The notes below the pieces were generated by a model. The model did not search any database. It saw only the letters and a list, made by a program, of their open reading frames with translations, and was not told the DNA's origin. The position numbers were made by a program, and so were the translations under genes. A stretch of 9,593 nucleotides of DNA, taken from contig JAFAZB010000085.1 in the NCBI GenBank assembly GCA_019240015.1, positions 1 to 9,593 of the forward strand, given 5' to 3'. Shown here piece after piece: positions 1-6,148 of the stretch. The stretch's first letter is position 1, and every line of letters starts with the position of its first letter. The stretch comes from Solirubrobacterales bacterium (lineage in GTDB: Bacteria; Actinomycetota; Thermoleophilia; Solirubrobacterales; Solirubrobacteraceae).

Positions 1-9
1 AGAGCGCCG

Positions 10-1089
10 CTACGGGGTGAAGCGCACGGTCACCACGTCCCCGTCGGCGACCGGGTATCCCCGGCCCTCGAGGCGCAGGACGCCGCGCTCCCGCGCTGCG
101 CCGTAGCCCCCGGCGGCGACCAGCTGATCCCACGGAATCACCTCCGCCCTCACGAATCCCCGCTGGATGTCCGAGTGGATCAGCCCGGCGGCATGCCAGA
201 CGGACAGCCCGCGTCGCAGGTGCCAGGATTGCGCGGGCTTGTCCTGCGCGGCGGTGAAGAACGCGACCAGCTCGAGCAGCCCGAACGCGCCCCGCACGAC
301 CGCCTCGAGTCCGGATTCTCCCACCCCGAGCTCGGCGCGCAGCGCCGCGGCCTCCGGCTCGGGCAGTTCCGCCAGCTCCGCCTCCAGACGGGCCGGGACC
401 GCCACCACCCTCGCACCCTGCGCCTCGGCGTGCTCGACGATCGCCGGCGGGACCTCGTCGCTGCCCTCCTCGACGTTGGCGACGAACAGCACCGGCTTGG
501 CCGTCAGCGGTCCCAGCAGGGTGATCGCGTCGAGCGCCTCTGACGGCGGTGGAACGGCACGGGCCGGCCGCCCCGCCGACAGCGCGGCGATCAGCTCGTC
601 CAGCCAGCGGAGCTCGGCGACGGCGCGCCGCTCGCCGCTCTTAGCCGCCCGCTCCACCCGCTCCCGCCGGCGTTCGGCCTGCTCGAGGTCGGCGTAGATC
701 AGCTCGGTCTCGATCGTCTCGATGTCGGCCAGTGGGTCGACCCGCCCTTCGGGGTGGACCACCCCCGCGTCGCGGTGGACGCGGACCACGTGCACGATCG
801 CGTCCGTCTCGCGGATGTGGGCGAGAAACTGATTCCCCAGCCCCTCGCCTCGATGCGCTCCCGCGACCAGGCCCGCGATGTCATGGAACGCGATCGTGTC
901 CGGGACCACCTTCGAGGCGCCCAGCGTGTCGGCGACGGCGTCGAGCCGGCGGTCGGCGACGGGGACGATCGCCAGGTTGGGCTCGATCGTCGTGAACGGA
1001 TAATTCGCGGCCTCGGCCTGCACTCCGGTGAGCGCGGTGAACAGCGAGGACTTGCCCGCGTTGGGCAGCCCCACGATCCCCACCTTCAT
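10..1089 (-). CDS. ychF: Redox/ribosome-associated P-loop ATPase YchF (Obg family)
   Basis: Encodes a 359-residue YchF/OLA1 protein, a cytoplasmic P-loop NTPase of the Obg family that binds ribosomes and, unlike its relatives, prefers ATP to GTP. Visible motifs are the G1 loop GLPNAGKSS (7-15), FTTIEPN (32-38), DIAGLV (70-75) followed by GEGLGNQFL, and NVEE (205-208) in place of NKxD, which is the family hallmark behind the altered base specificity. Residues about 125-175 form a charged helical insert. A TGS domain ends the protein (about 276-359) with the typical HSDIQRGFVRAEV and DGDVV segments. Length matches the family (about 360). An in-frame ORF runs 60 codons further upstream, but it would read through the pap2 stop region and has no homology character. 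The ATG at 1089 begins the canonical MKVGIVGLPNAGKSS and has a good Shine-Dalgarno. It is probably co-transcribed with the PAP2 gene 19 bp upstream. The identity is very secure; the physiological role in this organism is not known. Confidence 0.97.
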   Translation of the reverse strand: MKVGIVGLPNAGKSSLFTALTGVQAEAANYPFTTIEPNLAIVPVADRRLDAVADTLGASKVVPDTIAFHDIAGLVAGAHRGEGLGNQFLAHIRETDAIVHVVRVHRDAGVVHPEGRVDPLADIETIETELIYADLEQAERRRERVERAAKSGERRAVAELRWLDELIAALSAGRPARAVPPPSEALDAITLLGPLTAKPVLFVANVEEGSDEVPPAIVEHAEAQGARVVAVPARLEAELAELPEPEAAALRAELGVGESGLEAVVRGAFGLLELVAFFTAAQDKPAQSWHLRRGLSVWHAAGLIHSDIQRGFVRAEVIPWDQLVAAGGYGAARERGVLRLEGRGYPVADGDVVTVRFTP

Positions 1090-1096
1090 CGTGGTG

Positions 1097-1104
1097 CTCT
1101 CCCC
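1097..1104 (-). promoter_or_regulatory. Shine-Dalgarno of ychF
   Basis: On the minus strand GGGGAGAG lies 7 nt before the ATG at 1089. It decides the ychF start against the 60-codon upstream extension, and it supports translation as the second gene of a transcription unit with the PAP2 gene. Confidence 0.75.
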
Positions 1105-1108
1105 ATGC

Positions 1109-1630
1109 TCAGCGGCCAGGTCTGGGTGTGGTCCCGTCGGGCCAAGCCTGCGCGACCAGGGTCCCCAGCGCCGCGCCGGCGACCACGTCGGTGGGGTAGT
1201 GGACCCCGAGATACGGCCGGCTGAGCGCGAACGCCGTCGCGAGGCCATAGAGCACCCCCTTCGGTGCAAGCCCGGCGAACGCGCGCGCTGCGGCGAACGA
1301 GGTGGTGGCGTGGGCGCTCGGGAACGAGAGCCTGGACACGGTCGCGGTCAGCGGTGGCAGTCCCGGCAGCTCAGGCCGGTGCCTGCGCACGGCCAGCTTG
1401 ACGAGGTAGTTGAGCGCGTAAGCGCCGGCCACGATCCGCGCGCCGCGCAGCCACTCTCGCCTACGGTGCTGCCCGCGACTCAGCGCCGCCCCGGCCAGCC
1501 CGAGCGCCAGCCAGCATCCGCCGTGCTCCCCGGTTCGCGAGAACGCGGCCACGGCCTGCTCCGCGCGGCGACCGTGGCCGCGCGTCCGCGCCGCGAGCAG
1601 CGCAGCGTCGTCGATTCGCTGTAACGACAC
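1109..1630 (-). CDS. PAP2-family (type 2 phosphatidic acid phosphatase) membrane phosphatase
   Basis: A 173-residue PAP2/acid-phosphatase superfamily protein, an integral membrane enzyme expected to dephosphorylate a lipid phosphate or polyprenyl diphosphate at the membrane surface. All three signature blocks are present: K78-x6-R85-P86, PSAH (104-107, a variant of PSGH that keeps the catalytic His107), and S137-R138-x5-H144 with Asp148, where His144 is the nucleophile of the family. Hydrophobic stretches at about 38-51, 64-78, 108-135 and 149-162 fit a small multi-pass protein. An ORF continues upstream to 1927, but it would overlap the divergent lipoprotein gene. The GTG at 1630 is chosen because a TACAGT box sits 7 nt before it, giving a leaderless start. 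No Shine-Dalgarno is visible. The gene reads into ychF 19 bp downstream. The substrate (phosphatidate, undecaprenyl diphosphate or another) cannot be told from sequence. The Gly-to-Ala change in block 2 is common and not expected to abolish activity. Confidence 0.88.
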   Translation of the reverse strand: MSLQRIDDAALLAARTRGHGRRAEQAVAAFSRTGEHGGCWLALGLAGAALSRGQHRRREWLRGARIVAGAYALNYLVKLAVRRHRPELPGLPPLTATVSRLSFPSAHATTSFAAARAFAGLAPKGVLYGLATAFALSRPYLGVHYPTDVVAGAALGTLVAQAWPDGTTPRPGR

Positions 1631-1637
1631 CGGCGGG

Positions 1638-1643
1638 ACTGTA
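1638..1643 (-). promoter_or_regulatory. Predicted -10 box, PAP2-ychF unit (leaderless start)
   Basis: TACAGT on the minus strand ends 7 nt before the GTG at 1630, so transcription would begin at or next to the start codon. No convincing -35 is seen. The position where one would lie (about 1661-1666) overlaps the -10 box of the divergent lipoprotein gene, so the two promoters probably compete. Confidence 0.5.
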
Positions 1644-1658
1644 CGCAGGCGCCCGGGG

Positions 1659-1664
1659 TAACTT
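1659..1664 (+). promoter_or_regulatory. Predicted -10 box, lipoprotein gene (leaderless start)
   Basis: TAACTT ends 6 nt before the GTG at 1671, the spacing expected for transcription starting on the G of the start codon. There is no useful Shine-Dalgarno and no clear -35. It faces the PAP2 -10 box across 15 bp. Confidence 0.5.
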
Positions 1665-1670
1665 GGACCC

Positions 1671-2711
1671 GTGCGCGTCCGACCCGTCAGCCTGGCAGCG
1701 CCGCACAGGGCCCGCACGGTCCTCGGCGTGCTGGCGCTGCTCGCCGGCGTGAGCCTCGCTGGCTGCGGCACGGGCACGCTCGAACGGGCGCGCACCGCGG
1801 CGGCGCCCGTACTGCCTCGCTGGAGCGCCTTTGTCCACGTGCGACGGCCGCTGGACGTGATCGGCCCCCGCGCCGATGGCTCGCTCGTGTTGGCTGCCGC
1901 CGGCCGGCTCTGGGTGCTGTCGCGCACCGGCGGCGTGAAGCCGTTTCCGGGCGCCTACAAGAGCCCGGGCGGTGAGGAGCCGTACATCGCGATCGCCCCG
2001 GCGCTGCCCGGCGGGCGGAGCTGCTTCCGCGCGGGGACGGTCTACGCGCTGCGGCTGGCGGCGCCGCGCGGTGTCTCCGCGATCTCCCCGACCGGGCAGC
2101 TCCGCAGGTTCGCGCGGATCACCGCGCCGGGGCTGATCGACGGGATCGCGTTCGACCAGACTGGACGGTTCGGCTACCGGTTGCTGGTCACGGTCAACGC
2201 CGGTCCTCGAACCACGCTCGACGCGATCGGCTGCCACGGCGCCGTGAGCGCGATCACCCACGACGCACCGCGGGTCGAGGGCGGGATCACGGTCGCGCCG
2301 AGGACGTTCGGCAGGTTCGCCGGAGACCTGATCGCGCCCGACGAGACGGGTGGCCGCATCTTCGCGCTCGGCCCTCAGGGGCAGGCCCTGCTCGTCGCCA
2401 GCTCGGGCCTTCCCCATGGCAACGACGTCGGCGTCGAGAGCGAGACGTTCATCCCGGACCGCCGCAACTTCGAGGTGCTCGTCGCTGACCGCCTCACGCC
2501 GGGCAACCGCCACCCCGGCGACGACGTCGTGCTGCGGATCGGGTCGGCCGCGTTGCTGGCCGCCGGCGCCCGTGGATCGGACCTGCTGGTGAGCACCGAG
2601 GGCGGCGCCCAGACCGATGCGATCAGCTGCGGGCCGACGAATTGTCGCGTCCTTCATGTCGCCGACGGCCCGGCGATCGCACACGTCGAAGGTCACATCG
2701 CAGTGCGCTGA
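1671..2711 (+). CDS. Secreted lipoprotein, probable beta-propeller (NHL/SMP-30-like fold)
   Basis: A 346-residue protein with a lipoprotein signal peptide: a basic n-region (R12-R15), a hydrophobic core (about 17-28) and the lipobox LAGC with the lipidated Cys32. After a short linker the mature part (about 60-345) is a run of short beta-strand segments ending in D/G-rich turns, such as DVIGPRADGSLVLAA, GLIDGIAFDQTGRFG and LPHGNDVGVESETF. This looks like a six- or seven-bladed propeller related to NHL or strictosidine-synthase-like domains. Four further cysteines (118, 188, 320, 325) could form disulfides outside the cell; 320 and 325 form a tight CGPTNC loop. No catalytic motif is recognisable, so the function is unknown; ligand binding or a cell-envelope role is inference. 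The GTG start is supported by the signal peptide beginning right there and by the -10 box 6 nt upstream. The gene stands alone and ends 17 bp from the convergent small gene. I am confident of the lipoprotein call and less so of the fold. Confidence 0.8.
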   Translation: MRVRPVSLAAPHRARTVLGVLALLAGVSLAGCGTGTLERARTAAAPVLPRWSAFVHVRRPLDVIGPRADGSLVLAAAGRLWVLSRTGGVKPFPGAYKSPGGEEPYIAIAPALPGGRSCFRAGTVYALRLAAPRGVSAISPTGQLRRFARITAPGLIDGIAFDQTGRFGYRLLVTVNAGPRTTLDAIGCHGAVSAITHDAPRVEGGITVAPRTFGRFAGDLIAPDETGGRIFALGPQGQALLVASSGLPHGNDVGVESETFIPDRRNFEVLVADRLTPGNRHPGDDVVLRIGSAALLAAGARGSDLLVSTEGGAQTDAISCGPTNCRVLHVADGPAIAHVEGHIAVR

Positions 2712-2728
2712 AGGGTCGAGCGCCTAGC

Positions 2729-2950
2729 TCAGCTGCCGAACCCCACGCGGTGCCCCTCGTGATCGACGAGCACGTAGTCCACCTTCTCGAGATCGAGCGC
2801 CACGGTCCCGTCCTCGGCGGTCAGCTCGTGCCACCCCGAGGTCCCGAGCGCGTCGCGGAGGCGCGAGAGCTCCTTTGGCGCCACTCGCGCGGTCAGCACC
2901 TGGCCGCCGTGGAAGCCGACGCTGATCCTCTGTGGGCGCTCGTCGGCCAA
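2729..2950 (-). CDS. Small DUF3107-like protein, function unknown
   Basis: A 73-residue acidic-to-neutral cytoplasmic protein with no signal peptide or membrane segment. The order is a strand (ISVGFHGGQVLTARV), a short helix starting APKELSRLRDAL, then strands around LTAEDGTVAL and VDYVLVDHEG, ending HRVGFGS. The LTxEDG segment, the xVDYV strand and the terminal RVGFG resemble actinobacterial DUF3107 proteins (the Rv3208A type), but this is recall of a family pattern and not a search result. The start is TTG, preceded 10 nt upstream by AGGGAG and directly by GAGG. The stop of the epimerase gene lies 2 bp before the TTG, so translation is probably coupled. No ATG or GTG is available in frame. 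It is the last gene of the four-gene minus-strand block. It is real by its coupling and sensible protein sequence; its role is unknown. Confidence 0.7.
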   Translation of the reverse strand: MADERPQRISVGFHGGQVLTARVAPKELSRLRDALGTSGWHELTAEDGTVALDLEKVDYVLVDHEGHRVGFGS

Positions 2951-2952
2951 CC

Positions 2953-3366
2953 TCAGTGCGCTCCCTGCGCCGGCTGCACGATCTCGGTCAGCACGCCGTC
3001 GGTGGAGGAGGGGTGAAGGAACGCCACTCGGGAGCCCCGGATCCCGTTACGAGGCTGCTCGTCGATCAGGCGCAAGCCCGCGGCGGCGCACGCGTCCAAG
3101 GCCTGCTGCACCGACGGCACCCGGTAGGCGACGTGGTGCAGCCCGGGGCCGCGCCGGCTCAGGAACCTGGCCACCGCGGTGTCCGACCCGAGCGGCTGGA
3201 GCAACTCCACGTGGCCGTCGCCGACGTCGAGGAGCGCCGCGTCGACGCCCTGCTCCTCGACGCGCTCGCGGTGCACGAGCGCCATCCCCAACGCGTCTCG
3301 GTACAGCGCCAGCGCTGCGTCGATGTCCTGGACGGCAACGCCGACGTGGTCGATCGCGGACAGCAT
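2953..3366 (-). CDS. mce: Methylmalonyl-CoA epimerase (VOC superfamily)
   Basis: A 137-residue protein made of two beta-alpha-beta-beta-beta VOC (glyoxalase) modules. It interconverts (2S)- and (2R)-methylmalonyl-CoA, linking propionyl-CoA carboxylase to the B12-dependent mutase. The metal ligands expected for the family are in place: His7 (IDHVGVAV), Glu54 (HVELLQP, where some members have Gln), His78 (GLHHVAY) and Glu128 (VLTEIVQ). The segments LYRDALGM, FLSRRGPGLHHVAYRV and GSRVAFLHPSSTDGVLTEIVQP are typical of methylmalonyl-CoA epimerases and not of glyoxalase I. Length is normal. It starts 12 bp after the ftsH stop and is followed 2 bp later by the small DUF3107-like gene. No mutase or carboxylase gene lies in the window, so the pathway link rests on the family. 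The Shine-Dalgarno is weak (GGGCGG), and a TAGACT box overlaps the ftsH stop 9 nt upstream, so the gene may also have its own promoter. Confidence 0.92.
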   Translation of the reverse strand: MLSAIDHVGVAVQDIDAALALYRDALGMALVHRERVEEQGVDAALLDVGDGHVELLQPLGSDTAVARFLSRRGPGLHHVAYRVPSVQQALDACAAAGLRLIDEQPRNGIRGSRVAFLHPSSTDGVLTEIVQPAQGAH

Positions 3367-3375
3367 CGGCCGCCC

Positions 3376-3381
3376 AGTCTA
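3376..3381 (-). promoter_or_regulatory. Possible internal -10 box before mce, overlapping ftsH stop
   Basis: TAGACT on the minus strand contains the ftsH TAG stop codon and ends 9 nt before the mce ATG. The identical hexamer precedes the nicotinate phosphoribosyltransferase gene. With only one hexamer and no -35, this could be chance. Confidence 0.3.
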
Positions 3382-4935
3382 GTCTCGGCGATCCGGTCCC
3401 CCAGGTTTCCGCGCCTGCGCGGGTGCGACCGCGGTCGCGGCGGCGAGCTCCAACTGGCCGCCGCCACGCCGGCTCGGAGCGGCGCTCGGCACGCCGGCCA
3501 TGATGCGGTTCAGATCGTCGCGCTCCAGCACTTCGTTGGCCAGCAGCGTCGCGGCCAGCGCATCGAGCTCGGGGCGGTGCGAGTCGACGATCGCGAGCGC
3601 GCCCCGGAACGCCTCGTCGGCGAGCTCTCGCACCTCCTCGTCGCGGACCCTCCGCGTTGCCTCGGAGACGCCGTCCGGGGTGACCCGCAGCGAGGTGATG
3701 CCGGTACCCATCGCGTAGTCGTGCACCATCGCGTGCGCGATCTCGGCGACTCGCCTGAGGTCGTCCGAGGCGCCCGTGGTGATCGATCCAAACACGAGCT
3801 GCTCGGCCGCCCGTCCCCCGAGCAGCATCGTCATGTAGTCGATCAGCTCTTCGCGGGTCTTCAGGTAGCGATCCTCCTCGGGGAGGTTGAGCGTGTATCC
3901 CAGGGAGCGGCCGCGGGGGACGATCGAGATCCGATGAACTCGGTCGACCGAAGGCAGCAGCTCGCCGCACAGCGCATGTCCGGACTCGTGATAGGCGACC
4001 ACCCGCTTCTCGTGGTCGGTCAGCGCGCGACGCGATTGCATCCCGGCCACGACTCGCTCGATCGCGGCGTCGAAATCGGCCATCGCTACCCGCTTGGCGA
4101 GGCGCCGGCCCGCGAAGATCGCCGCCTCGTTGCAGATGTTCGCCAGGTCGGCCCCGGTCAGTCCCGAGGTCTGCCGCGCCAGCAGCTGGAAGTCGACGTC
4201 CTCATCGACCGGCTTGTTGCGCGTGTGCACTTCGAGAATCCGCTCCCGCCCGCCGACGTCGGGCGGCGAGACGAAGATCTGACGATCGAACCGACCGGGA
4301 CGCAGCAGCGCGCCGTCGAGCTTCTCGAGCAGGTTTGACGCCGCGATCACGACCACGTCCTTGCGAGACGTGAAGCCGTCGAGCTCGACCAGCAGCTGGT
4401 TGAGCGTCTGGTCGCGCTCGCCGGAGGTGTCGAGGCCACGGTGGCCGCCGATCGCATCGAGCTCGTCGATGAACACGATCGCCGGCGCGCGCTTGCCGGC
4501 TGCGCGGAACAGCCGCCGGATACGAGCCGCGCCCACGCCCACGAACATCTCCACGAACGAAGCCGCCGACTGGGAGAAGAAGGTGGCACCCGACTCGTGC
4601 GCGACCGCTTTCGCCAGCAGCGTCTTGCCGGTGCCCGGCGGACCGTGGAGCAGGATCCCCTTCGGCACCTTCGCGCCGAGCTCACGGAAGTGCTCGGGAT
4701 CGCGGAGGTAGTCGACCACCTCGCGCAGCTCTTCCTTGGCCTCGTCGGCGCCGGCGATCTCCGACCAGCGGATCGGAGGTGCCGAGTCGGGCCTGATCTC
4801 CTCCGGGCGGGTGCGCGGCATCAGTCGCATCAGCGAGAACACCGCGAACACGAGCAGCCCCATGAAGATGATCGGCAGCCAATCGTGCAGCCATCCGTAG
4901 AGATTTGGATATCCGAGGAAGCCGGCGTGGGTCAT
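3379..4935 (-). CDS. ftsH: FtsH-type AAA+ zinc metalloprotease, short single-TM form
   Basis: A 518-residue membrane-anchored ATP-dependent protease that should extract and degrade membrane and soluble proteins. One transmembrane segment (about 20-39) follows a 19-residue N-terminus. The AAA+ domain (about 55-300) has Walker A GPPGTGKT (98-105), pore loop FVG (131-133), Walker B FIDELD (155-160), sensor-1 Asn201 and arginine fingers Arg215/Arg218 in RPGRFDR. The M41 peptidase domain has HESGH (316-320) and the third zinc ligand Asp392 in TTGASDD. All catalytic residues are therefore present. The usual FtsH is about 600-650 residues with two TM helices and a periplasmic domain; here TM1 and that domain are absent. 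The ATG at 4935 has GGGGAAG 5 nt upstream, and reading further back in frame meets no ATG, GTG or TTG before the stop at 5037-5035, so the short form is not a mis-called start. The tail after about 480 is Ala/Gly/Pro/Arg-rich. It follows the nicotinate phosphoribosyltransferase gene by 99 bp and precedes mce by 12 bp. Confidence 0.93.
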   Translation of the reverse strand: MTHAGFLGYPNLYGWLHDWLPIIFMGLLVFAVFSLMRLMPRTRPEEIRPDSAPPIRWSEIAGADEAKEELREVVDYLRDPEHFRELGAKVPKGILLHGPPGTGKTLLAKAVAHESGATFFSQSAASFVEMFVGVGAARIRRLFRAAGKRAPAIVFIDELDAIGGHRGLDTSGERDQTLNQLLVELDGFTSRKDVVVIAASNLLEKLDGALLRPGRFDRQIFVSPPDVGGRERILEVHTRNKPVDEDVDFQLLARQTSGLTGADLANICNEAAIFAGRRLAKRVAMADFDAAIERVVAGMQSRRALTDHEKRVVAYHESGHALCGELLPSVDRVHRISIVPRGRSLGYTLNLPEEDRYLKTREELIDYMTMLLGGRAAEQLVFGSITTGASDDLRRVAEIAHAMVHDYAMGTGITSLRVTPDGVSEATRRVRDEEVRELADEAFRGALAIVDSHRPELDALAATLLANEVLERDDLNRIMAGVPSAAPSRRGGGQLELAAATAVAPAQARKPGGPDRRD

Positions 4936-4940
4936 GGGCG

Positions 4941-4947
4941 CTTCCCC
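4941..4947 (-). promoter_or_regulatory. Shine-Dalgarno of ftsH
   Basis: GGGGAAG on the minus strand, 5 nt before the ATG at 4935. Its upstream G (4947) is also the outermost base of the 29-bp palindrome, so hairpin formation or a bound protein could block ribosome access. Confidence 0.7.
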
Positions 4948-4975
4948 AGTGATCGACCGCAGCGGCCGATCACTG
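4947..4975. repeat. 29-bp near-perfect palindrome upstream of ftsH
   Basis: CAGTGATCG (4947-4955) and CGATCACTG (4967-4975) are perfect inverted arms. Inside them CCGC (4957-4960) pairs with GCGG (4962-4965) around a single central base at 4961. The only mismatch in the dyad is position 4956 against 4966. On the ftsH transcript no U-run follows; the arm leads straight into the Shine-Dalgarno, so a classical intrinsic terminator is unlikely. It could be an operator for a dimeric repressor or an RNA hairpin controlling ftsH translation. Confidence 0.75.
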
Positions 4976-5034
4976 AACCCCCAAACCGTCCAGGGTGAAC
5001 GCTCAGCGCCTCGGTTTCGTCCCCGGCGCGGCGC
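4976..5034. other. Rest of the nicotinate PRTase-ftsH spacer
   Basis: The 99-bp spacer holds the palindrome at its ftsH side. Its other half has only a weak stem, AGCGCC (5005-5010) with GGCGCT (5030-5035, touching the upstream stop codon), and an inner CGG/CCG. No U-tract follows on the minus strand and no clear -10 box lies before ftsH. Whether ftsH is read from the upstream gene or has its own promoter is therefore open. Confidence 0.35.
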
Positions 5035-6126
5035 TCACTGCACGCGTTCGAGCCGCGGGTTGGGCGCGTACGCGCGCCCAACCTTGGCGCACGGGCGTCC
5101 CTCTACCATCACCACGTCGGCCGTGAAGTCGTTCTCTCCCCGGATCAGCGAGGAACCGACGCCATAGGCGTCCACCGGAATCCCGTGTGACTCGAACTGC
5201 CTGATTCGCGGCTCGTTGAAGCCGCCGCTGGCGACGATTCGGACGCCGGTGAAGCCCGCGCCGTCGAGTGCGCCACGCACCTTCTCGACCAGCCGCGGAT
5301 TGACGCCGGTCGGCGTAAAGCCGCCCATCTCCCCGTGCAGGGAGCGATCCACGAGCTGCTCGGAGGTGTCCAGCCTGACCCCCCACAGCTTCGGCCCCAG
5401 CGCTTGCGCGACCGCGAGCGCCGTCTTGACCGAGTCGTTCTCGAAATCGACCAGCACGGTGATGTTCATCTCGGCGTGAAAGCGCTCGGCGAACTTCACC
5501 GCGGCCTTGACCGTGTCGCCCCCGTAGGCCGCGATCAGCCCGTGGGGCACGGTGCCGATGCCGCGCCCGCCCCACCAGGAGGCCTGTGCATCGGTCGAGA
5601 CCCCGATCGCCCCCGCGACATGCGCGCTCCACCCGTCGCCGGTCTGCACCAGCCAGTGGTCGTGGCGGGCGGGGAAGTAGAAGATCGGCTTGCCCCGCGC
5701 GGCGTCGACGACCCCTCGCACGTTGCGCATGATCAGCGAGCGCCGCGCCAGCACGCCCAGATAAACCGTCTCCAGGTGCGCGAACAGGCTGTAGTCGCCT
5801 TCGATCGTCAGTACCGTCTCGCGGGGCGCGATCCGGTCGCCCTCGCGTAGCGCCTGGACCTCGAGCTGATCCCAGCCCGGCACCCAGCCGCCGTCGGCGG
5901 CGCGACCGGAGCAGGTGCGCAGGATCGCGATCGCCTCATCGATCCCGCCGAGCACCGAGTCGTGCTTCTGGAAGACCTGCATCGTCACCCGAGGGTGATG
6001 GCCCTCGGCCTCCAGCAGCGTCTTGGTGTGGACGAAGTACGCGTCCGAGTAGTAGCCGGCGCGAATCCGCTCGACTGGCAGCCTGAAGATCGCCGGGTCC
6101 AGCCGCGTGGAGACCTCGGTCGCCAT
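5035..6126 (-). CDS. pncB: Nicotinate phosphoribosyltransferase
   Basis: A 363-residue cytoplasmic type II phosphoribosyltransferase of the NAPRTase family. It makes nicotinate mononucleotide from nicotinate and PRPP with ATP use, the entry step of the Preiss-Handler NAD salvage route. Recognisable blocks are YYSDAYF (25-31), LFAHLETVYLGVL (114-126, the dimer-interface helix motif), GTVPHG (191-196, with the conserved His195 that is phosphorylated in the family), VDFEND (226-231), VRLDTS (250-255), ASGGFN (299-304) and YGVGSSL (321-327), the last two lining the phosphate site. At 363 residues it is shorter than E. coli PncB and nearer to the compact archaeal/actinobacterial clade, where a nicotinamide-using (NadV-like) activity cannot be fully excluded. 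The ATG at 6126 has no Shine-Dalgarno but has TAGACT 6 nt upstream, so it is probably leaderless and the first gene of the minus-strand block with ftsH, mce and the small gene. No repressor such as NrtR is visible nearby. Confidence 0.88.
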   Translation of the reverse strand: MATEVSTRLDPAIFRLPVERIRAGYYSDAYFVHTKTLLEAEGHHPRVTMQVFQKHDSVLGGIDEAIAILRTCSGRAADGGWVPGWDQLEVQALREGDRIAPRETVLTIEGDYSLFAHLETVYLGVLARRSLIMRNVRGVVDAARGKPIFYFPARHDHWLVQTGDGWSAHVAGAIGVSTDAQASWWGGRGIGTVPHGLIAAYGGDTVKAAVKFAERFHAEMNITVLVDFENDSVKTALAVAQALGPKLWGVRLDTSEQLVDRSLHGEMGGFTPTGVNPRLVEKVRGALDGAGFTGVRIVASGGFNEPRIRQFESHGIPVDAYGVGSSLIRGENDFTADVVMVEGRPCAKVGRAYAPNPRLERVQ

Positions 6127-6132
6127 GGGCGG

Positions 6133-6138
6133 AGTCTA
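6133..6138 (-). promoter_or_regulatory. Predicted -10 box, pncB-ftsH-mce unit (leaderless start)
   Basis: TAGACT on the minus strand ends 6 nt before the ATG at 6126. No -35 match is seen at 16-18 bp. It faces a plus-strand TACGCT box (6149-6154) across 10 bp. Confidence 0.5.
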
Positions 6139-6148
6139 TTGGCGGTGC

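Noticed and set aside
205..208. NVEE in place of NKxD in YchF (protein residues 205-208), first thought unusual
   Set aside because: This is the normal state of the YchF family, not a defect of this copy.
1090..1269. A 60-codon N-terminal extension of ychF
   Set aside because: It overlaps the PAP2 gene, lacks family similarity, and the ATG at 1089 has a Shine-Dalgarno and the canonical N-terminus.
1461..2696. A 411-codon minus-strand open frame opposite the lipoprotein gene
   Set aside because: It has low-complexity Arg/Ala-rich composition and overlaps both the signal-peptide-bearing lipoprotein gene and the PAP2 gene.
2712..2730. Possible bidirectional terminator between the lipoprotein and the small gene
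   Set aside because: Only a 4-bp stem (GAGC/GCTC, 2718-2721 and 2727-2730) with no T-run on either side in a 17-bp gap.
2932..4338. A 468-codon plus-strand open frame across mce and ftsH
   Set aside because: It is antisense to two clearly identified genes. The product is Arg/His/Pro-rich with no domain, as expected for shadow frames in high-GC DNA.
5005..5035. Terminator after pncB
   Set aside because: The stem is 6 bp with a long loop and no U-tract on the minus strand, too weak to call.
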